From assembly GCA_006226775.1 (NCBI GenBank), contig SBGD01000034.1:1-64000 (forward strand): 64,000 nucleotides of DNA. The letters run 5' to 3'. Every line of letters begins with the position of its first letter. The first letter of the stretch is position 1. Shown here in pieces: positions 1 to 8,675 of the stretch. The translations under genes and the position numbers were made by a program. This stretch comes from Paracoccaceae bacterium (GTDB lineage Bacteria; Pseudomonadota; Alphaproteobacteria; Rhodobacterales; Rhodobacteraceae). The notes beneath the pieces are model-generated. The model was not told where the DNA came from, did no database searches, and saw only the letters and a list, made by a program, of their open reading frames with translations.

Positions 1-318
1 ACCCTGGCCCGCGCGCCGCTCGAGGTTGTGGCCGCGGATGCGCCGATGGACGACGGCGCGGGGCTTTCGGTGCCCGAGAGTGCGGCCCCCGGCGAGACGC
101 TGACCGTGACCTGGACCGGCGGCACCGACAGCGCCGATCAGCGGATCTCGCTCGCGCGCAAGGATCAGCCGGATTTCGCCTGGATCGCGGCGCAGAAGGT
201 GGGCGCGGACAAGAGCATGACCGTGACGATGCCCGATGAACCGGGGGTCTACGAGGTGCGCTATCTCGACATCTCCGGCCAGAAACTGCTCGGACGCTCG
301 GTGGTGGCGGTGCAATGA
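1..318 (+). CDS. C-terminal fragment of a secreted vWA-type protein (5' end outside window)
   Basis: The frame is open from base 1, so the gene starts upstream and only about 105 C-terminal residues are visible. They form an all-beta segment with a VTWTGG-type stretch and an ending on YEVRY..LLGRSVVAV. From memory this resembles the beta-sandwich tail of von Willebrand factor A domain proteins of Rhodobacterales; the vWA domain itself is not in the window, so the family name is an inference. Its TGA overlaps the ATG of the next gene by 4 bp (ATGA), so the two are probably translationally coupled. Confidence 0.5.
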   Translation, partial: TLARAPLEVVAADAPMDDGAGLSVPESAAPGETLTVTWTGGTDSADQRISLARKDQPDFAWIAAQKVGADKSMTVTMPDEPGVYEVRYLDISGQKLLGRSVVAVQ

Positions 319-1070
319 GCCGGCGCTGGATCGCCGCCCTGGCGCTGGGCTGCGGGCTTGCGCTTGGCGCCCCGCAGGCGCGGGCCGAGATCGATGGCCA
401 CGGGCCCGATGCCTGGCGGGTGACCGGCGTGGCGGCGGATGATGTGCTGAACATGCGGATGGGGCCGGGCACCGGCTACCTGGTGATCGACAGCCTGGCG
501 CCCGATGCCCGCGGGCTGGAGCAGATCACCTGCGTGCCGCTGCTGCTGCCCGCGATCCGGCAGCGGCTGACACCGGCGCAGCGCGCCGACCTGCCGCAGC
601 GCTGGTGCCTGATGCGCACCGCCGACCTCGGCAAGGCCGGATGGGTGGCGCAACGCTTCCTGGCGGAAGACACCGGCCCCGCACCCGGCCCGGGCGACCC
701 GCTGATCGCGGAGGCGGTGCGGCTGGTGGCCGACCTCTATGCCGCCTTCGAGACCCAGCGCCATGCGGGCGAGAACCCCTTCGCGCCGCCCTTGGCGCGG
801 GCGTATTTCCAGGCCGCGCTCATCCCGGATCTGGCGGGCCAGGGCGGCGAGGTGCTCTACGATGCGCAGGATTTCCAGGGCAGGATCACCCGCATCGCCC
901 CCGACGCCGCACAGCCGATGCTGCGCGGCATGATCACCATCAACGCCGATTTCATCAACTTCGGGCTGCCCGGCCGCGCCGTCTTTCGGCTGCGCGCCGA
1001 CCCCGCGCAGCCCGGCGCGCCGGTGCGCATCTTCCGCGTCGAGCATGACGGATGGCATTTCCCGCCCTGA
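315..1070 (+). CDS. Exported SH3-like domain protein
   Basis: 251 residues. The N-terminus (MSRRW, a hydrophobic stretch, then APQARA) is a Sec signal peptide with likely cleavage after ARA near residue 24. The next ~80 residues contain VLNMRMGPGTGYLVI, the pattern of bacterial SH3 (SH3_3) domains, followed by a WCLMRT..GKAGWVAQRFL segment that closes such a domain. The C-terminal ~120 residues, ending HDGWHFPP, are not recognised. Start codon overlaps the stop of the upstream gene (ATGA). Likely periplasmic or envelope-associated; substrate or partner unknown. Confidence 0.65.
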   Translation: MSRRWIAALALGCGLALGAPQARAEIDGHGPDAWRVTGVAADDVLNMRMGPGTGYLVIDSLAPDARGLEQITCVPLLLPAIRQRLTPAQRADLPQRWCLMRTADLGKAGWVAQRFLAEDTGPAPGPGDPLIAEAVRLVADLYAAFETQRHAGENPFAPPLARAYFQAALIPDLAGQGGEVLYDAQDFQGRITRIAPDAAQPMLRGMITINADFINFGLPGRAVFRLRADPAQPGAPVRIFRVEHDGWHFPP

Positions 1071-1091
1071 GCCGGGCGCCGTGGCCCCCGG

Positions 1092-1724
1092 TCAGCCCGC
1101 GGGTATCTCGCCCATCACCTTTGGCACATGATAGCCCCTCTGCACCGCGTCGCGGTCCCGCAGGCGGCGATACCAGGCGCGCACGTTGGGATAATCACCC
1201 AGGTCGATCCCCTGCCATTCGTAGCGCGACACCCAGGGCCAGATCGCCATGTCGGCAATCGAATAGGCCCCGACGACATGGTCCTGGCCGTCCAGCTGGC
1301 GGTCGAGCACGCCATAGAGCCGCTTGACCTCGGCGCCGTACCTGTCCTCGGCATAGGGGGCCTTGCCGGGGTTGAAGTGCAGGAAATGATGCGCCTGACC
1401 GGCCATCGGGCCGAGCCCGCCCATCTGCCACATCAGCCATTCCATGACCTTGATCCTTGCGGTCGGATCCGCGGGCAGGAATTTGCCGTGTTTTTCCGCC
1501 AGGTACCACAGGATCGCGCCGGATTCCATCAGGCTGAGCCCGCTGTCGCGGTCGACGATCACGGGGATCTTGTTGTTGGGGCCCAGCTTGAGGAAGGCGT
1601 CGGTCATCTGGTCGCCCTTGCCGATGTCGATCGGGTGGACCTGGTAGTCGAGGCCCAGTTCCTCCAGCAGGATCGAGACCTTGCGGCCGTTCGGGGTGGT
1701 CCAAGTGTAAAGGTCGATCATCAC
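1092..1724 (-). CDS. Glutathione S-transferase family protein, YfcG-like
   Basis: 210 residues with the two-domain GST layout: an N-terminal thioredoxin-like domain (TWTTPNGRKVSILLEELG, N-KIPVI cis-Pro loop, then ESGAILWYLAEK) and an all-helical C-terminal domain from about residue 90 (SIADMAIWPWV is the N-capping/hydrophobic staple motif). TPNGRK near the start is the signature of the YfcG/Ure2p-type nu-class GSTs that reduce disulfides with glutathione. Two ATGs (1724 and 1721) are possible; AGGAGA lies 7 bp before the first. It converges on the SH3 gene with a 21-bp gap. Physiological substrate not deducible. Confidence 0.85.
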   Translation of the reverse strand: MMIDLYTWTTPNGRKVSILLEELGLDYQVHPIDIGKGDQMTDAFLKLGPNNKIPVIVDRDSGLSLMESGAILWYLAEKHGKFLPADPTARIKVMEWLMWQMGGLGPMAGQAHHFLHFNPGKAPYAEDRYGAEVKRLYGVLDRQLDGQDHVVGAYSIADMAIWPWVSRYEWQGIDLGDYPNVRAWYRRLRDRDAVQRGYHVPKVMGEIPAG

Positions 1725-1956
1725 GGAGTCTCCTGCGTCGGATGTGGGCGGCCCTGTCGTCCGGGGGCTGTCGGAGGCAGGATCCTGCGTTCCGGGCGGA
1801 ACTGCAAGGGGGTGGTCATCGGTGCGTGGGGGGCGATTGCGAGGGCTGCGGTCGGAAACCTGTAATCGGGGTTATGGTGAATAAACTGCAAATCCCGCGG
1901 CGCAATCGAGAGAGACCCCTCCGCCCGGACGCGCCCGACACAACCTTCCCCCAAAC

Positions 1957-3345
1957 TCACAGGACGAAGGCGAAGACCAGCACCCATGCGGTCAGGACCG
2001 AGCCGCAGATCAGCGTATAGACCCCGTTCCAGACCAGCCCCACGTGGCGCGCGCTGACCCCGGCGAAGGATCCGATCAACAGCGTCGTTGCGGTGAAGGG
2101 AGAGCTGGCGCCGCTGAGCGTCCAGCCGGCGGTCAGGGTCACCACCAGCGCCACCGGCGTCACGCCGAGGCTGGCGGCGTCGGGGATGAGCGGCGCGATC
2201 AGGGTCACGGCCAGGATCGGGTTCATGCCGATCTGACCGCCGAGCGGAATGATCCAGACGATGGCGGCCAGGATCACCCAGGGCGGCACCGCCGAGAAAT
2301 CCAGCCCGGCCTCCAGCAGCAAGGGCCCCAAGAGCCGCGATCCCACGGTTCCGATATAGCCGGCCATCATCAGCAGGATCAGCTCGCCGCGGTAGCCCGG
2401 CAGTTCCTCCAGCACATAGGCCCGCATCCGGCGCGCGACATTGGCCAGCGGCGCGTCGGCCCGATGCTGAAGCGCCATCCAGGCCAGCGCGATCACCGGC
2501 ACCAGCACCGCGACCAGCCCGACGATGCGCACGTCGGTGAGCTGGTGCAGCACGACCACGCCCGCCACCAGCGCCGCCAGCAAAGTCACCAGCGGCACCA
2601 TCGTGGCCCAGGTGCCCGGCGGCGGCACCGGGCGGGGGGCGACGGCGATCCGCGGCTTGAAGGCGGTGTCCAGCGCCCAGCCGACCCCCGCGAGAATGAC
2701 CGAGGTGACCATGCCGGGCAGAAGCGTCTCGGCCCAGCTGGTCCGGGGGATCACGCTGGTCGAGATCACCATGGCGAAGGACAAGGGCGACCAGGGCAGG
2801 GTCGAGACGAAGCCGCGCTGGATCGCCAGCAACATGCGCCGGATGCGGTGGCCGCGCACCTCGGGGTTGGTCTCGCTGGCGGCATTGGCCATCGCCAGCG
2901 TGCCCAGAAGCTGCAGGGCGCCGTAGTTGAGCAGCAGCGCGAAGGCCTGCCCGCCGACGGTCAGCGCGGCATAGCGGTGGCCGGGCCGCTGACCGGCGAG
3001 AAAGACGCCGGCGCGCTGGATCGCGGGCGAGGTGCCGGCCACGGTGCGCAGGGTCGACAGGGCGGCAAAGAAGGCACCGATGAAGGCGGCAGAGGCCAGC
3101 CCGGTCTCGACCGCCTCGGCCCAGGCGGGATCGGTGGCGGCCAGCGCAAGGCTCAGCCCGACGGCAACCGCGACAAAGGCCTGGCGGGCGGGCTGCACCC
3201 GCAGCGTCAGAAGCACGATCAGCACAAGGACGCAGAAGAGCTTGACCGGCTCCAGCCAGGCAAAAACCCCCCATTCGTCGAAAATCACCAGGCCCGTCAC
3301 GGCCAAGAGCAAGAGCCCCGCAGTCCTGTCCAGGGCCCCCTGCAT
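1957..3345 (-). CDS. Polytopic inner-membrane protein, ion-transporter-like, substrate unknown
   Basis: 462 residues with roughly 12 hydrophobic segments. Alternating helices and short loops such as PWSPLSFAMVIS and GGQIGMNPILAVTLIAPL (two symmetrically placed conserved-looking loops) recall the inverted-repeat design of the ion transporter (IT) superfamily, for example ArsB/NhaD/CitM-type carriers. That assignment is by overall look only. The start ATG at 3345 is followed directly by the first membrane helix. It lies 63 bp downstream of the proC-like gene on the same strand and may be read from the same transcript. Confidence 0.5.
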   Translation of the reverse strand: MQGALDRTAGLLLLAVTGLVIFDEWGVFAWLEPVKLFCVLVLIVLLTLRVQPARQAFVAVAVGLSLALAATDPAWAEAVETGLASAAFIGAFFAALSTLRTVAGTSPAIQRAGVFLAGQRPGHRYAALTVGGQAFALLLNYGALQLLGTLAMANAASETNPEVRGHRIRRMLLAIQRGFVSTLPWSPLSFAMVISTSVIPRTSWAETLLPGMVTSVILAGVGWALDTAFKPRIAVAPRPVPPPGTWATMVPLVTLLAALVAGVVVLHQLTDVRIVGLVAVLVPVIALAWMALQHRADAPLANVARRMRAYVLEELPGYRGELILLMMAGYIGTVGSRLLGPLLLEAGLDFSAVPPWVILAAIVWIIPLGGQIGMNPILAVTLIAPLIPDAASLGVTPVALVVTLTAGWTLSGASSPFTATTLLIGSFAGVSARHVGLVWNGVYTLICGSVLTAWVLVFAFVL

Positions 3346-3408
3346 CGCGTCACGCCGCCTGTGCTGTCGGGCCGGGGTGGGCCCCTGCGCCCGTCGGACC
3401 GGGGGCGC

Positions 3409-4218
3409 TCATGCCAGTTCGACAGATCGCGCCCGGGCCGCCTCGAGCGCTTGCGCGGCAAGGGCGTCGAGTGCGCTGTCCTGGCCCAGGGCCGCCAGCG
3501 CCGCGGCGGTGGTGCCCTTGGGGCTGGTCACCATGGCGCGCAAACCAGCCGGGTCGCCGTTGTCTTCCAGCAGCCGACCGGCGCTGACCAGGGTGCCCAC
3601 GGCGAGGATCCGCGCGACCTCCTCGTCGAGGCCCGCGGCGATTGCCGCGGTGGTCATGGCTTCGCAGAAGGCGAAGTAATAGGCCGGGCCGGACCCCGAC
3701 AGCGCGGTGATCAGGTGCAGATCCGCCTCGGTCTCGATCCAGGAAAACGCGCCGATGGCGTCGAAAAGCGCCGAGACCGTTTCGCGCTGCGTCGCCGTCA
3801 CCTCGGGCGTGGCGAAGGCCGCGGTGACCGAGCGGCCCACCAGCGCGCCGATATTGGGCATCGCGCGGACAACCCCCTTCCCCGCGCCGCAGGCCGCCTG
3901 CAGGGTCCGGGTTTGCACCCCGGCGGCGATCGAGACCACCAGCGTTGCGGGCCCGATGGCGGGGCGGGCGGTCTCGAGCGCGCTCTCGACATGCTGCGGC
4001 TTGGTGGCCAGCACCACCACATCGGCGGCATAGCCCTCGGCCAGCTCGGCCAGCGAGCGGGCCAGCACAAGCTGCGGGCCGGGGCTGAGCCCGAGGGAAT
4101 GCCAGTCGGCCTGGGGGTCGATCACCGCAAAGCCGAAGCCCTGCCCCAGCGCCTGCATCCAGCCCTTCAGCATCGCGCCGCCCATGCGCCCGGCGCCGAT
4201 CATCAGGACGCGGGTCAT
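3409..4218 (-). CDS. proC: Pyrroline-5-carboxylate reductase family protein (ProC-like)
   Basis: 269 residues, usual for ProC (about 270). The N-terminal Rossmann motif is GAGRMGGAMLKGW; the C-terminal dimerisation domain has the family signature around ALSGSGPAYYFAFCEAM and the TSPKGTT segment. ProC reduces cyclic imines such as pyrroline-5-carboxylate with NAD(P)H. The start is set by a TGATG overlap (1 bp) with the upstream FAD oxidoreductase, so the two are coupled. The operon and its GTATAC operator suggest a catabolic cyclic-imine reductase, perhaps acting on the product of the oxidoreductase, rather than the housekeeping proline enzyme. That role is inferred. Confidence 0.85.
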   Translation of the reverse strand: MTRVLMIGAGRMGGAMLKGWMQALGQGFGFAVIDPQADWHSLGLSPGPQLVLARSLAELAEGYAADVVVLATKPQHVESALETARPAIGPATLVVSIAAGVQTRTLQAACGAGKGVVRAMPNIGALVGRSVTAAFATPEVTATQRETVSALFDAIGAFSWIETEADLHLITALSGSGPAYYFAFCEAMTTAAIAAGLDEEVARILAVGTLVSAGRLLEDNGDPAGLRAMVTSPKGTTAAALAALGQDSALDALAAQALEAARARSVELA

Positions 4219-5579
4219 CACAAGAGCCCCCGATCCGCCTCGGCCAGTGCCGCCATCAGCGCCTCGTCCTGGTAGCGGGTCAGGGCAAAGCCCCGGGCGT
4301 AATCGGGCAGCGCCCCGCCCGACATCCAGGCGGCGCAAAGCTCGCCCGCGGCGCAGGCGGCCATGGTGCCATAGCCCGAGAGCGCGCAGGTCATGAAGGC
4401 GCCCTCCGGCCCCATCGGCCCGATCAGCGGCCAGTTCTCCTCGGTCATGGTGTACCAGCCGCCGTAATGGTGCATCCCGCGCGGCAACTGGCCGTAATAG
4501 GCCTTGAGCGCCGGGTTCAGCCGCGCCGCGCCACGCAGCACGATTTCGGGGAAATTGGGGTCGGTCGGCTGCTCGAAGGTCGCGGTGCCCGGGGTTTCGT
4601 TATAGGCCCAGCCCAGCTTGATCCACTTGCCGCCGTCGCCGCCGTCGGGGCGGCAGTGGATCGATCCGGGCATCTGGCCGGCCAGCCAGGCGTGCTCGGG
4701 GTCGTCCTGCAGCATGGCGCGTTCCTCGTCGGTCCAGTCGATCTCCTGGCCGTCGAGGTCGATGGAGAACGGCGTGGCGCGCGGGATCGCGCCTTCGCGG
4801 TCCTCGAAGGCGATCTTCTGCTGGAAGGTGTTGTAGATCGGCAATTCGACCCCCAGCATCTTTGCGATCCGGTCGGCAAAGGGCCCGGCGGCATTCACCA
4901 CCCGGTCGAAAACCTCGGTCTTCGTGCCATCGGCGCCGCGCAGGGTGACGGTAAAGCCGTTCTGCGCCACGATATCCTCGACCTCGGCGACGATGCGCTG
5001 CGCACCGGCCTCGCGCAGTTTTTCCAGCATGTACATGCCCATCTGCTGGCCGCTGATGTCGCCGCCGCGGCGGACATGCAGGATATTGCGCACCTCGGGG
5101 TCGTAGCCGGGGAACCGCGCGCGGATCAACTCCTGGTTCGACACCACGTCGACGCCGTCGCGCACGCCTTCCCAATCGGGGCTCTCGAAGGACTGGTAGC
5201 CCGGTGCCTCGGCGCTGGTGTGAAAGCGCAGCAGGTCCTCGGCCCGGTCGCCATAGCCCTTGCGCACCTGCTCGACCAGCGTGTCGATATCGCTCTCGCG
5301 GGTGCAAAGCGCATAGCCGCGCCGGTTCATGTTGATCCGGTTGCCGCTGTCGCGGGCGATCTCTTCCATCAGCTCGATGCTGCGCGAGGTGAAATTCACC
5401 ATCGCAGGTTCCGACCACCAAGTGCGATAGTTCTCGCCGGACTGGGCCGAGGTATAGGCCATCGGCTGGTCGCGGTCGACCAGGGTAATCCGGCCATGGC
5501 CTTCGGCCCGCGACAGGTAATAGGCCGTCGCAATGCCGACGATGCCGGTTCCGATGACGAGGGTGGTGGCGTTAGACAT
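4218..5579 (-). CDS. FAD-dependent amino acid oxidoreductase (DAO family)
   Basis: 453 residues. The ADP-binding motif IGTGIVGIATAYYLSR sits at residues 8-23 and the flavin-covering loop has YTSAQSGENYRTWW. The C-terminal segment (ENWPLIGPMGPEGAFMTCALSGYG) is the closing FAD motif of the DadA/glycine oxidase/sarcosine oxidase family, which oxidises amine groups of amino or imino acids. It is the first gene of a two-gene unit with the ProC-like gene. A promoter with an internal GTATAC operator lies about 65-90 bp upstream. Coupled oxidation and imine reduction would suit proline, pipecolate or N-alkyl amino acid breakdown, but the substrate cannot be read from the sequence. Confidence 0.8.
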   Translation of the reverse strand: MSNATTLVIGTGIVGIATAYYLSRAEGHGRITLVDRDQPMAYTSAQSGENYRTWWSEPAMVNFTSRSIELMEEIARDSGNRINMNRRGYALCTRESDIDTLVEQVRKGYGDRAEDLLRFHTSAEAPGYQSFESPDWEGVRDGVDVVSNQELIRARFPGYDPEVRNILHVRRGGDISGQQMGMYMLEKLREAGAQRIVAEVEDIVAQNGFTVTLRGADGTKTEVFDRVVNAAGPFADRIAKMLGVELPIYNTFQQKIAFEDREGAIPRATPFSIDLDGQEIDWTDEERAMLQDDPEHAWLAGQMPGSIHCRPDGGDGGKWIKLGWAYNETPGTATFEQPTDPNFPEIVLRGAARLNPALKAYYGQLPRGMHHYGGWYTMTEENWPLIGPMGPEGAFMTCALSGYGTMAACAAGELCAAWMSGGALPDYARGFALTRYQDEALMAALAEADRGLL

Positions 5580-5635
5580 CTTGTTCAGCTCCCGAACAGC
5601 ACAGCGGGCGGCGGCCCGTTTCGATTTCCAGATTT

Positions 5636-5681
5636 GAATTCTCTATCGCAGTTTCGTATACGATTTACAATGCGGATTATC
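5636..5681 (-). promoter_or_regulatory. Operator A and promoter of the FAD oxidoreductase/proC unit
   Basis: GTATAC core at 5656-5661 inside TTTCGTATACGA. Weaker matches lie 20 bp to either side (GAATTC 5636-5641, ATTATC 5676-5681). On the minus strand TTGTAA (5670-5665), a 17-bp spacer and GATAGA (5647-5642) form a candidate sigma-70 promoter with the core in the spacer. Same core and spacing as at five other promoters in this window. Confidence 0.65.
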
Positions 5682-5709
5682 CGAAATTCTCACATCGACC
5701 CCGGCACGC

Positions 5710-6759
5710 TCACGCTTGAACATCGTTGAGATGACAAGCCGAGACATGGCCCGAGGCGACAGCCTTGAGCGCGGGTCGCTCGGCGCGGCAGCGATCGAAG
5801 GCATGCGGGCAGCGCGGATGGAAATGGCAGCCTTTCGGTGGGTCCAGCGGGCTTGGGATCTCGCCTTCCAGCGGTTTGAACACCTTCTTGCGGGTCGAGA
5901 TCCGCGGCACCTCCTTCAAGAGCGCCTGGGTATAGGGATGGTTGGGCCGCTCGAAGATCTCGGCCACCGGGGCCTGTTCGACGATGCGCCCGAGGTACAT
6001 GATCGCCACCCGGTCGGAAATGTGCTCCACCACGCCAAGGTCATGGCTGATGAACAGGTAGGTGAGGTCGAACTCGGTCCGCAACGACATGAAGAGGTTG
6101 ATGATCTGCGCCTGGATCGAGACATCCAGCGCCGCGACGGATTCGTCGCAGACCAGCAGGTCGGGCTGCACCGCCAGCGCCCGGGCAATGCCGATCCGTT
6201 GCCGCTGGCCGCCGGAGAACTGATGCGGATAGCGGCCCGACATTTCCGGGTCGAGCCCGGCCTGGGCCATCTGCGTCGCGACATGTTCCTTGGTCGCGCG
6301 CGCGCCCTTGACCAGCCCGTTGAGCCGCGGCGCCTCGCCGATGATCCGCGACACCGGATGGCGCGGGTTGAGCGAGGCATAGGGGTTCTGGAAGATCATC
6401 TGCGTCCTGAGCCGCGCCTCGGCGCGCTGCGCCGCGCTCATCTCGGAGAGCGCCCGTCCCTTGATGCGCACCTCGCCCGAAGTCGGGGTCAGCAGGTCGA
6501 CGATCACCCGGCCCAGCGTGGACTTGCCGCAGCCGGATTCACCGACCAGCCCCAGCACCTCGCCCTTGGCGACCTCGAGGCTGACGTCATCCACCGCCCG
6601 CAGAACGGACGCGGGACGGGTCAGCCCGGATTTCTCGGCGATCTTGCCGATGATGTCGCTCTGCTTGGTGAAATGCTTGGAGACATTGCGCAACTCCAGG
6701 TGCGGCATGTCGGCTTTCGCGCCCGCGGGCGGCGGGGACAGGGTCTCTGAACGGGTCAT
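5710..6759 (-). CDS. Peptide ABC transporter ATP-binding protein (DppF/OppF type)
   Basis: 349 residues. Walker A GESGCGKST near residue 83, signature FSGGQRQR, Walker B LLVCDE and the H-loop FISHDLG are present. The C-terminal oligopeptide extension (CHFHPRCPHAFDRC, with Cys residues typical of the OppF/DppF tail) is intact. It powers import of peptides or peptide-like solutes across the inner membrane with the preceding DppD-like subunit. Starts inside the stop of that gene (ATGA, 6756-6759). The last gene of the dppBCDF-like unit; a 130-bp gap with operator A follows. Confidence 0.92.
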   Translation of the reverse strand: MTRSETLSPPPAGAKADMPHLELRNVSKHFTKQSDIIGKIAEKSGLTRPASVLRAVDDVSLEVAKGEVLGLVGESGCGKSTLGRVIVDLLTPTSGEVRIKGRALSEMSAAQRAEARLRTQMIFQNPYASLNPRHPVSRIIGEAPRLNGLVKGARATKEHVATQMAQAGLDPEMSGRYPHQFSGGQRQRIGIARALAVQPDLLVCDESVAALDVSIQAQIINLFMSLRTEFDLTYLFISHDLGVVEHISDRVAIMYLGRIVEQAPVAEIFERPNHPYTQALLKEVPRISTRKKVFKPLEGEIPSPLDPPKGCHFHPRCPHAFDRCRAERPALKAVASGHVSACHLNDVQA

Positions 6760-7757
6760 GACGGCTCCAACTCCTGCGCGACGCCAAGGGCCAGCGGATG
6801 GTGACAGCGGAACTGGTGGCTTGGGTGCGCCGGATCGGGCGCCATCGGCGGCTCTTGCAGACAGGCCTCGTCGGCGTGATCGCAGCGCGTCCGGAACGGA
6901 CAGCCGGTCGGCAGGTTCAGCACCGAGGGCGTGGTGCCACGGATCTGCGCCAGTGGCTGGCCGCGCGCGTTGGCGCTGGGGATCGAACCGATCAGCCCGC
7001 TGGTATAGGGGTGGTGCGGGGTCGCGATGACCTGCCCCGCCGCGCCGAGTTCGACGAACCGCCCGGCATACATCACCGCGATCCGGTCGGCGATCTGAGA
7101 CACGATCGACAGGTCATGGGTGATCCAGATCAGCGAGGTGCCGTATTGCGCCACCAGCCGCTGCACGATGGAGAGGATCTGCGCCTGGATGGTCACGTCC
7201 AGCGCCGTCGTCGGCTCATCCGCGATCAGGAGTTCGGGCTTGTGCAGCAGGGCGATGGCGATGGCGACGCGCTGGCGCATCCCGCCGGAGAACTGGTGCG
7301 GATAGGCCGACAACCGCGCCTCGGGTTCGGGAATGCCGACCTCGCCAAGCGCATCGCGGGCCTTTTCCCAGGCGGCGCGGCGCGACATCTTCTCATGCGC
7401 CAGGATTGTCTCGATGATCTGGGTGTCGATCCGCAGCACCGGGTTCAGGGTCATCATCGGATCCTGAAAGATCATGGCGATCCGGTTGCCGCGCAGGCTC
7501 CGCATCTCTTTCGGCGGCAGGTCCGCCAGGTTCTTGCCGTGAAACAGGATCTCGCCCTGGGCAATGCGCCCCGGGGTCTCCAGTAACCCCATGATCGAGA
7601 AGCCGGTGACGGTCTTGCCCGACCCGGACTCGCCCACAAGGCCCAGCACCTCGCCCTTGGCAATGTCGAAGGAGACGTCGCGCACGGCGATGACGGTGCC
7701 CGCATGGGTCGGGTATTCGGTGCGCAGGTTGCGTACGGAGAGAACAGCTTCGCTCAT
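6756..7757 (-). CDS. Peptide ABC transporter ATP-binding protein (DppD/OppD type)
   Basis: 333 residues. Walker A GESGSGKT near residue 43, signature FSGGMRQR, Walker B LLIADEPTTALD and H-loop ITHD are all present. The C-terminal region has the peptide-transporter extension PTGCPFRTRCDHADEAC. It pairs with the DppF-like subunit. Overlaps both neighbours by 4 bp (ATGA), as expected for a tightly coupled transporter operon. Confidence 0.92.
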   Translation of the reverse strand: MSEAVLSVRNLRTEYPTHAGTVIAVRDVSFDIAKGEVLGLVGESGSGKTVTGFSIMGLLETPGRIAQGEILFHGKNLADLPPKEMRSLRGNRIAMIFQDPMMTLNPVLRIDTQIIETILAHEKMSRRAAWEKARDALGEVGIPEPEARLSAYPHQFSGGMRQRVAIAIALLHKPELLIADEPTTALDVTIQAQILSIVQRLVAQYGTSLIWITHDLSIVSQIADRIAVMYAGRFVELGAAGQVIATPHHPYTSGLIGSIPSANARGQPLAQIRGTTPSVLNLPTGCPFRTRCDHADEACLQEPPMAPDPAHPSHQFRCHHPLALGVAQELEPS

Positions 7758-8674
7758 GCGCCCTTCCTCGGGTTGAGGGCGTCACGCAGCTGGTCACCGA
7801 CCAGGTTGATCGCCACGATGGTGATCAGCAGCGCGAGGCCGGGGAAAACGCTGATCCAGTGTTCGCCCGACAGGATGAACTGGTAGCCATTGGCAATCAG
7901 CATCCCGAGGCTGGGCTCGGTCACCGGCACGCCGAGGCCGAGAAACGACAGCGTCGCTTCCAGCGAGATCGCCCGCGCGATCTGGACCGTCGCGATCACG
8001 ATCAGCGGCGCGGTGCAATTGGGCAGCAGGTGGCCGAAGAGGATGCGATGGCGCGGGATGTTCACGCAGCGCGCCGCCTCGATATATTCCTTTTCGCTTT
8101 CCACCAGCGCAGCACCACGCGCGGCCCGGGCATAGGTGGCCCATTCCACGATCACCAGCGCCAGGATCACGTTGCCGATCCCCTTGCCCAGCACCGCGAG
8201 GATCATCATCGCCACGAGGATCACCGGAAAGGACAGTTGCAGATCGACCAGCCGCATGATGACGGTCTCGACCCGCCCGCCGGCATAGGCCGCCGTCAGC
8301 CCCAGCGTGGCGCCCAGCATCGAGGCGACCAGCGCCGAGACCACCCCGACGCCCAGCGAGATCCGCAAGCCGTAAAGGATGGCCGAGAGCATGTCGCGCC
8401 CCTGGGTGTCGGTGCCCAGCAGGTAGACCGAGCCGTCCATCGCCTGCGACCCCGGCGGCAGGCGCCCGTCCATGATGTCGAGCTGCGCAAGGTCATAGGG
8501 GTTCTGCGGCGCGATCAGCGGCGCGAAGACCGCCGCCAGCACCAGCAGCACCAGCAGCGCCAGCGCGCCGACGGCAATCTTGGACAGCGCGAATTCGCGG
8601 ATCACGCGCCGGATCGGCGGCTCGATTTCCGAGCGTTGCGGCGCCAGGGTCGGGGATTGGCTGAGATCGGTCAT
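7754..8674 (-). CDS. Peptide ABC transporter permease (DppC type)
   Basis: 306 residues. An N-terminal cytoplasmic segment leads to a first membrane helix at about residue 30, then the DppC-type periplasmic loop with LLGTDTQGRDMLSAILYG. The BPD_transp_1 core follows, with the EAA-type motif around EAARCVNIPRHRILFGHLLPN. Inner-membrane partner of the DppB-like permease, which ends 1 bp upstream. Confidence 0.92.
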   Translation of the reverse strand: MTDLSQSPTLAPQRSEIEPPIRRVIREFALSKIAVGALALLVLLVLAAVFAPLIAPQNPYDLAQLDIMDGRLPPGSQAMDGSVYLLGTDTQGRDMLSAILYGLRISLGVGVVSALVASMLGATLGLTAAYAGGRVETVIMRLVDLQLSFPVILVAMMILAVLGKGIGNVILALVIVEWATYARAARGAALVESEKEYIEAARCVNIPRHRILFGHLLPNCTAPLIVIATVQIARAISLEATLSFLGLGVPVTEPSLGMLIANGYQFILSGEHWISVFPGLALLITIVAINLVGDQLRDALNPRKGA

Positions 8675-8675
8675 G

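Noticed and set aside
2044-4275. A 743-codon plus-strand frame across the membrane protein and proC-like genes
   Set aside because: Low-complexity Arg/Gly/Gln product antisense to two recognisable genes; no ribosome site.
3409-4338. A longer proC-like protein starting at 4338
   Set aside because: The extra 40 residues are Arg/Gly-rich with no homology to ProC and come from the out-of-frame end of the oxidoreductase gene; the TGATG overlap fixes the start at 4218.
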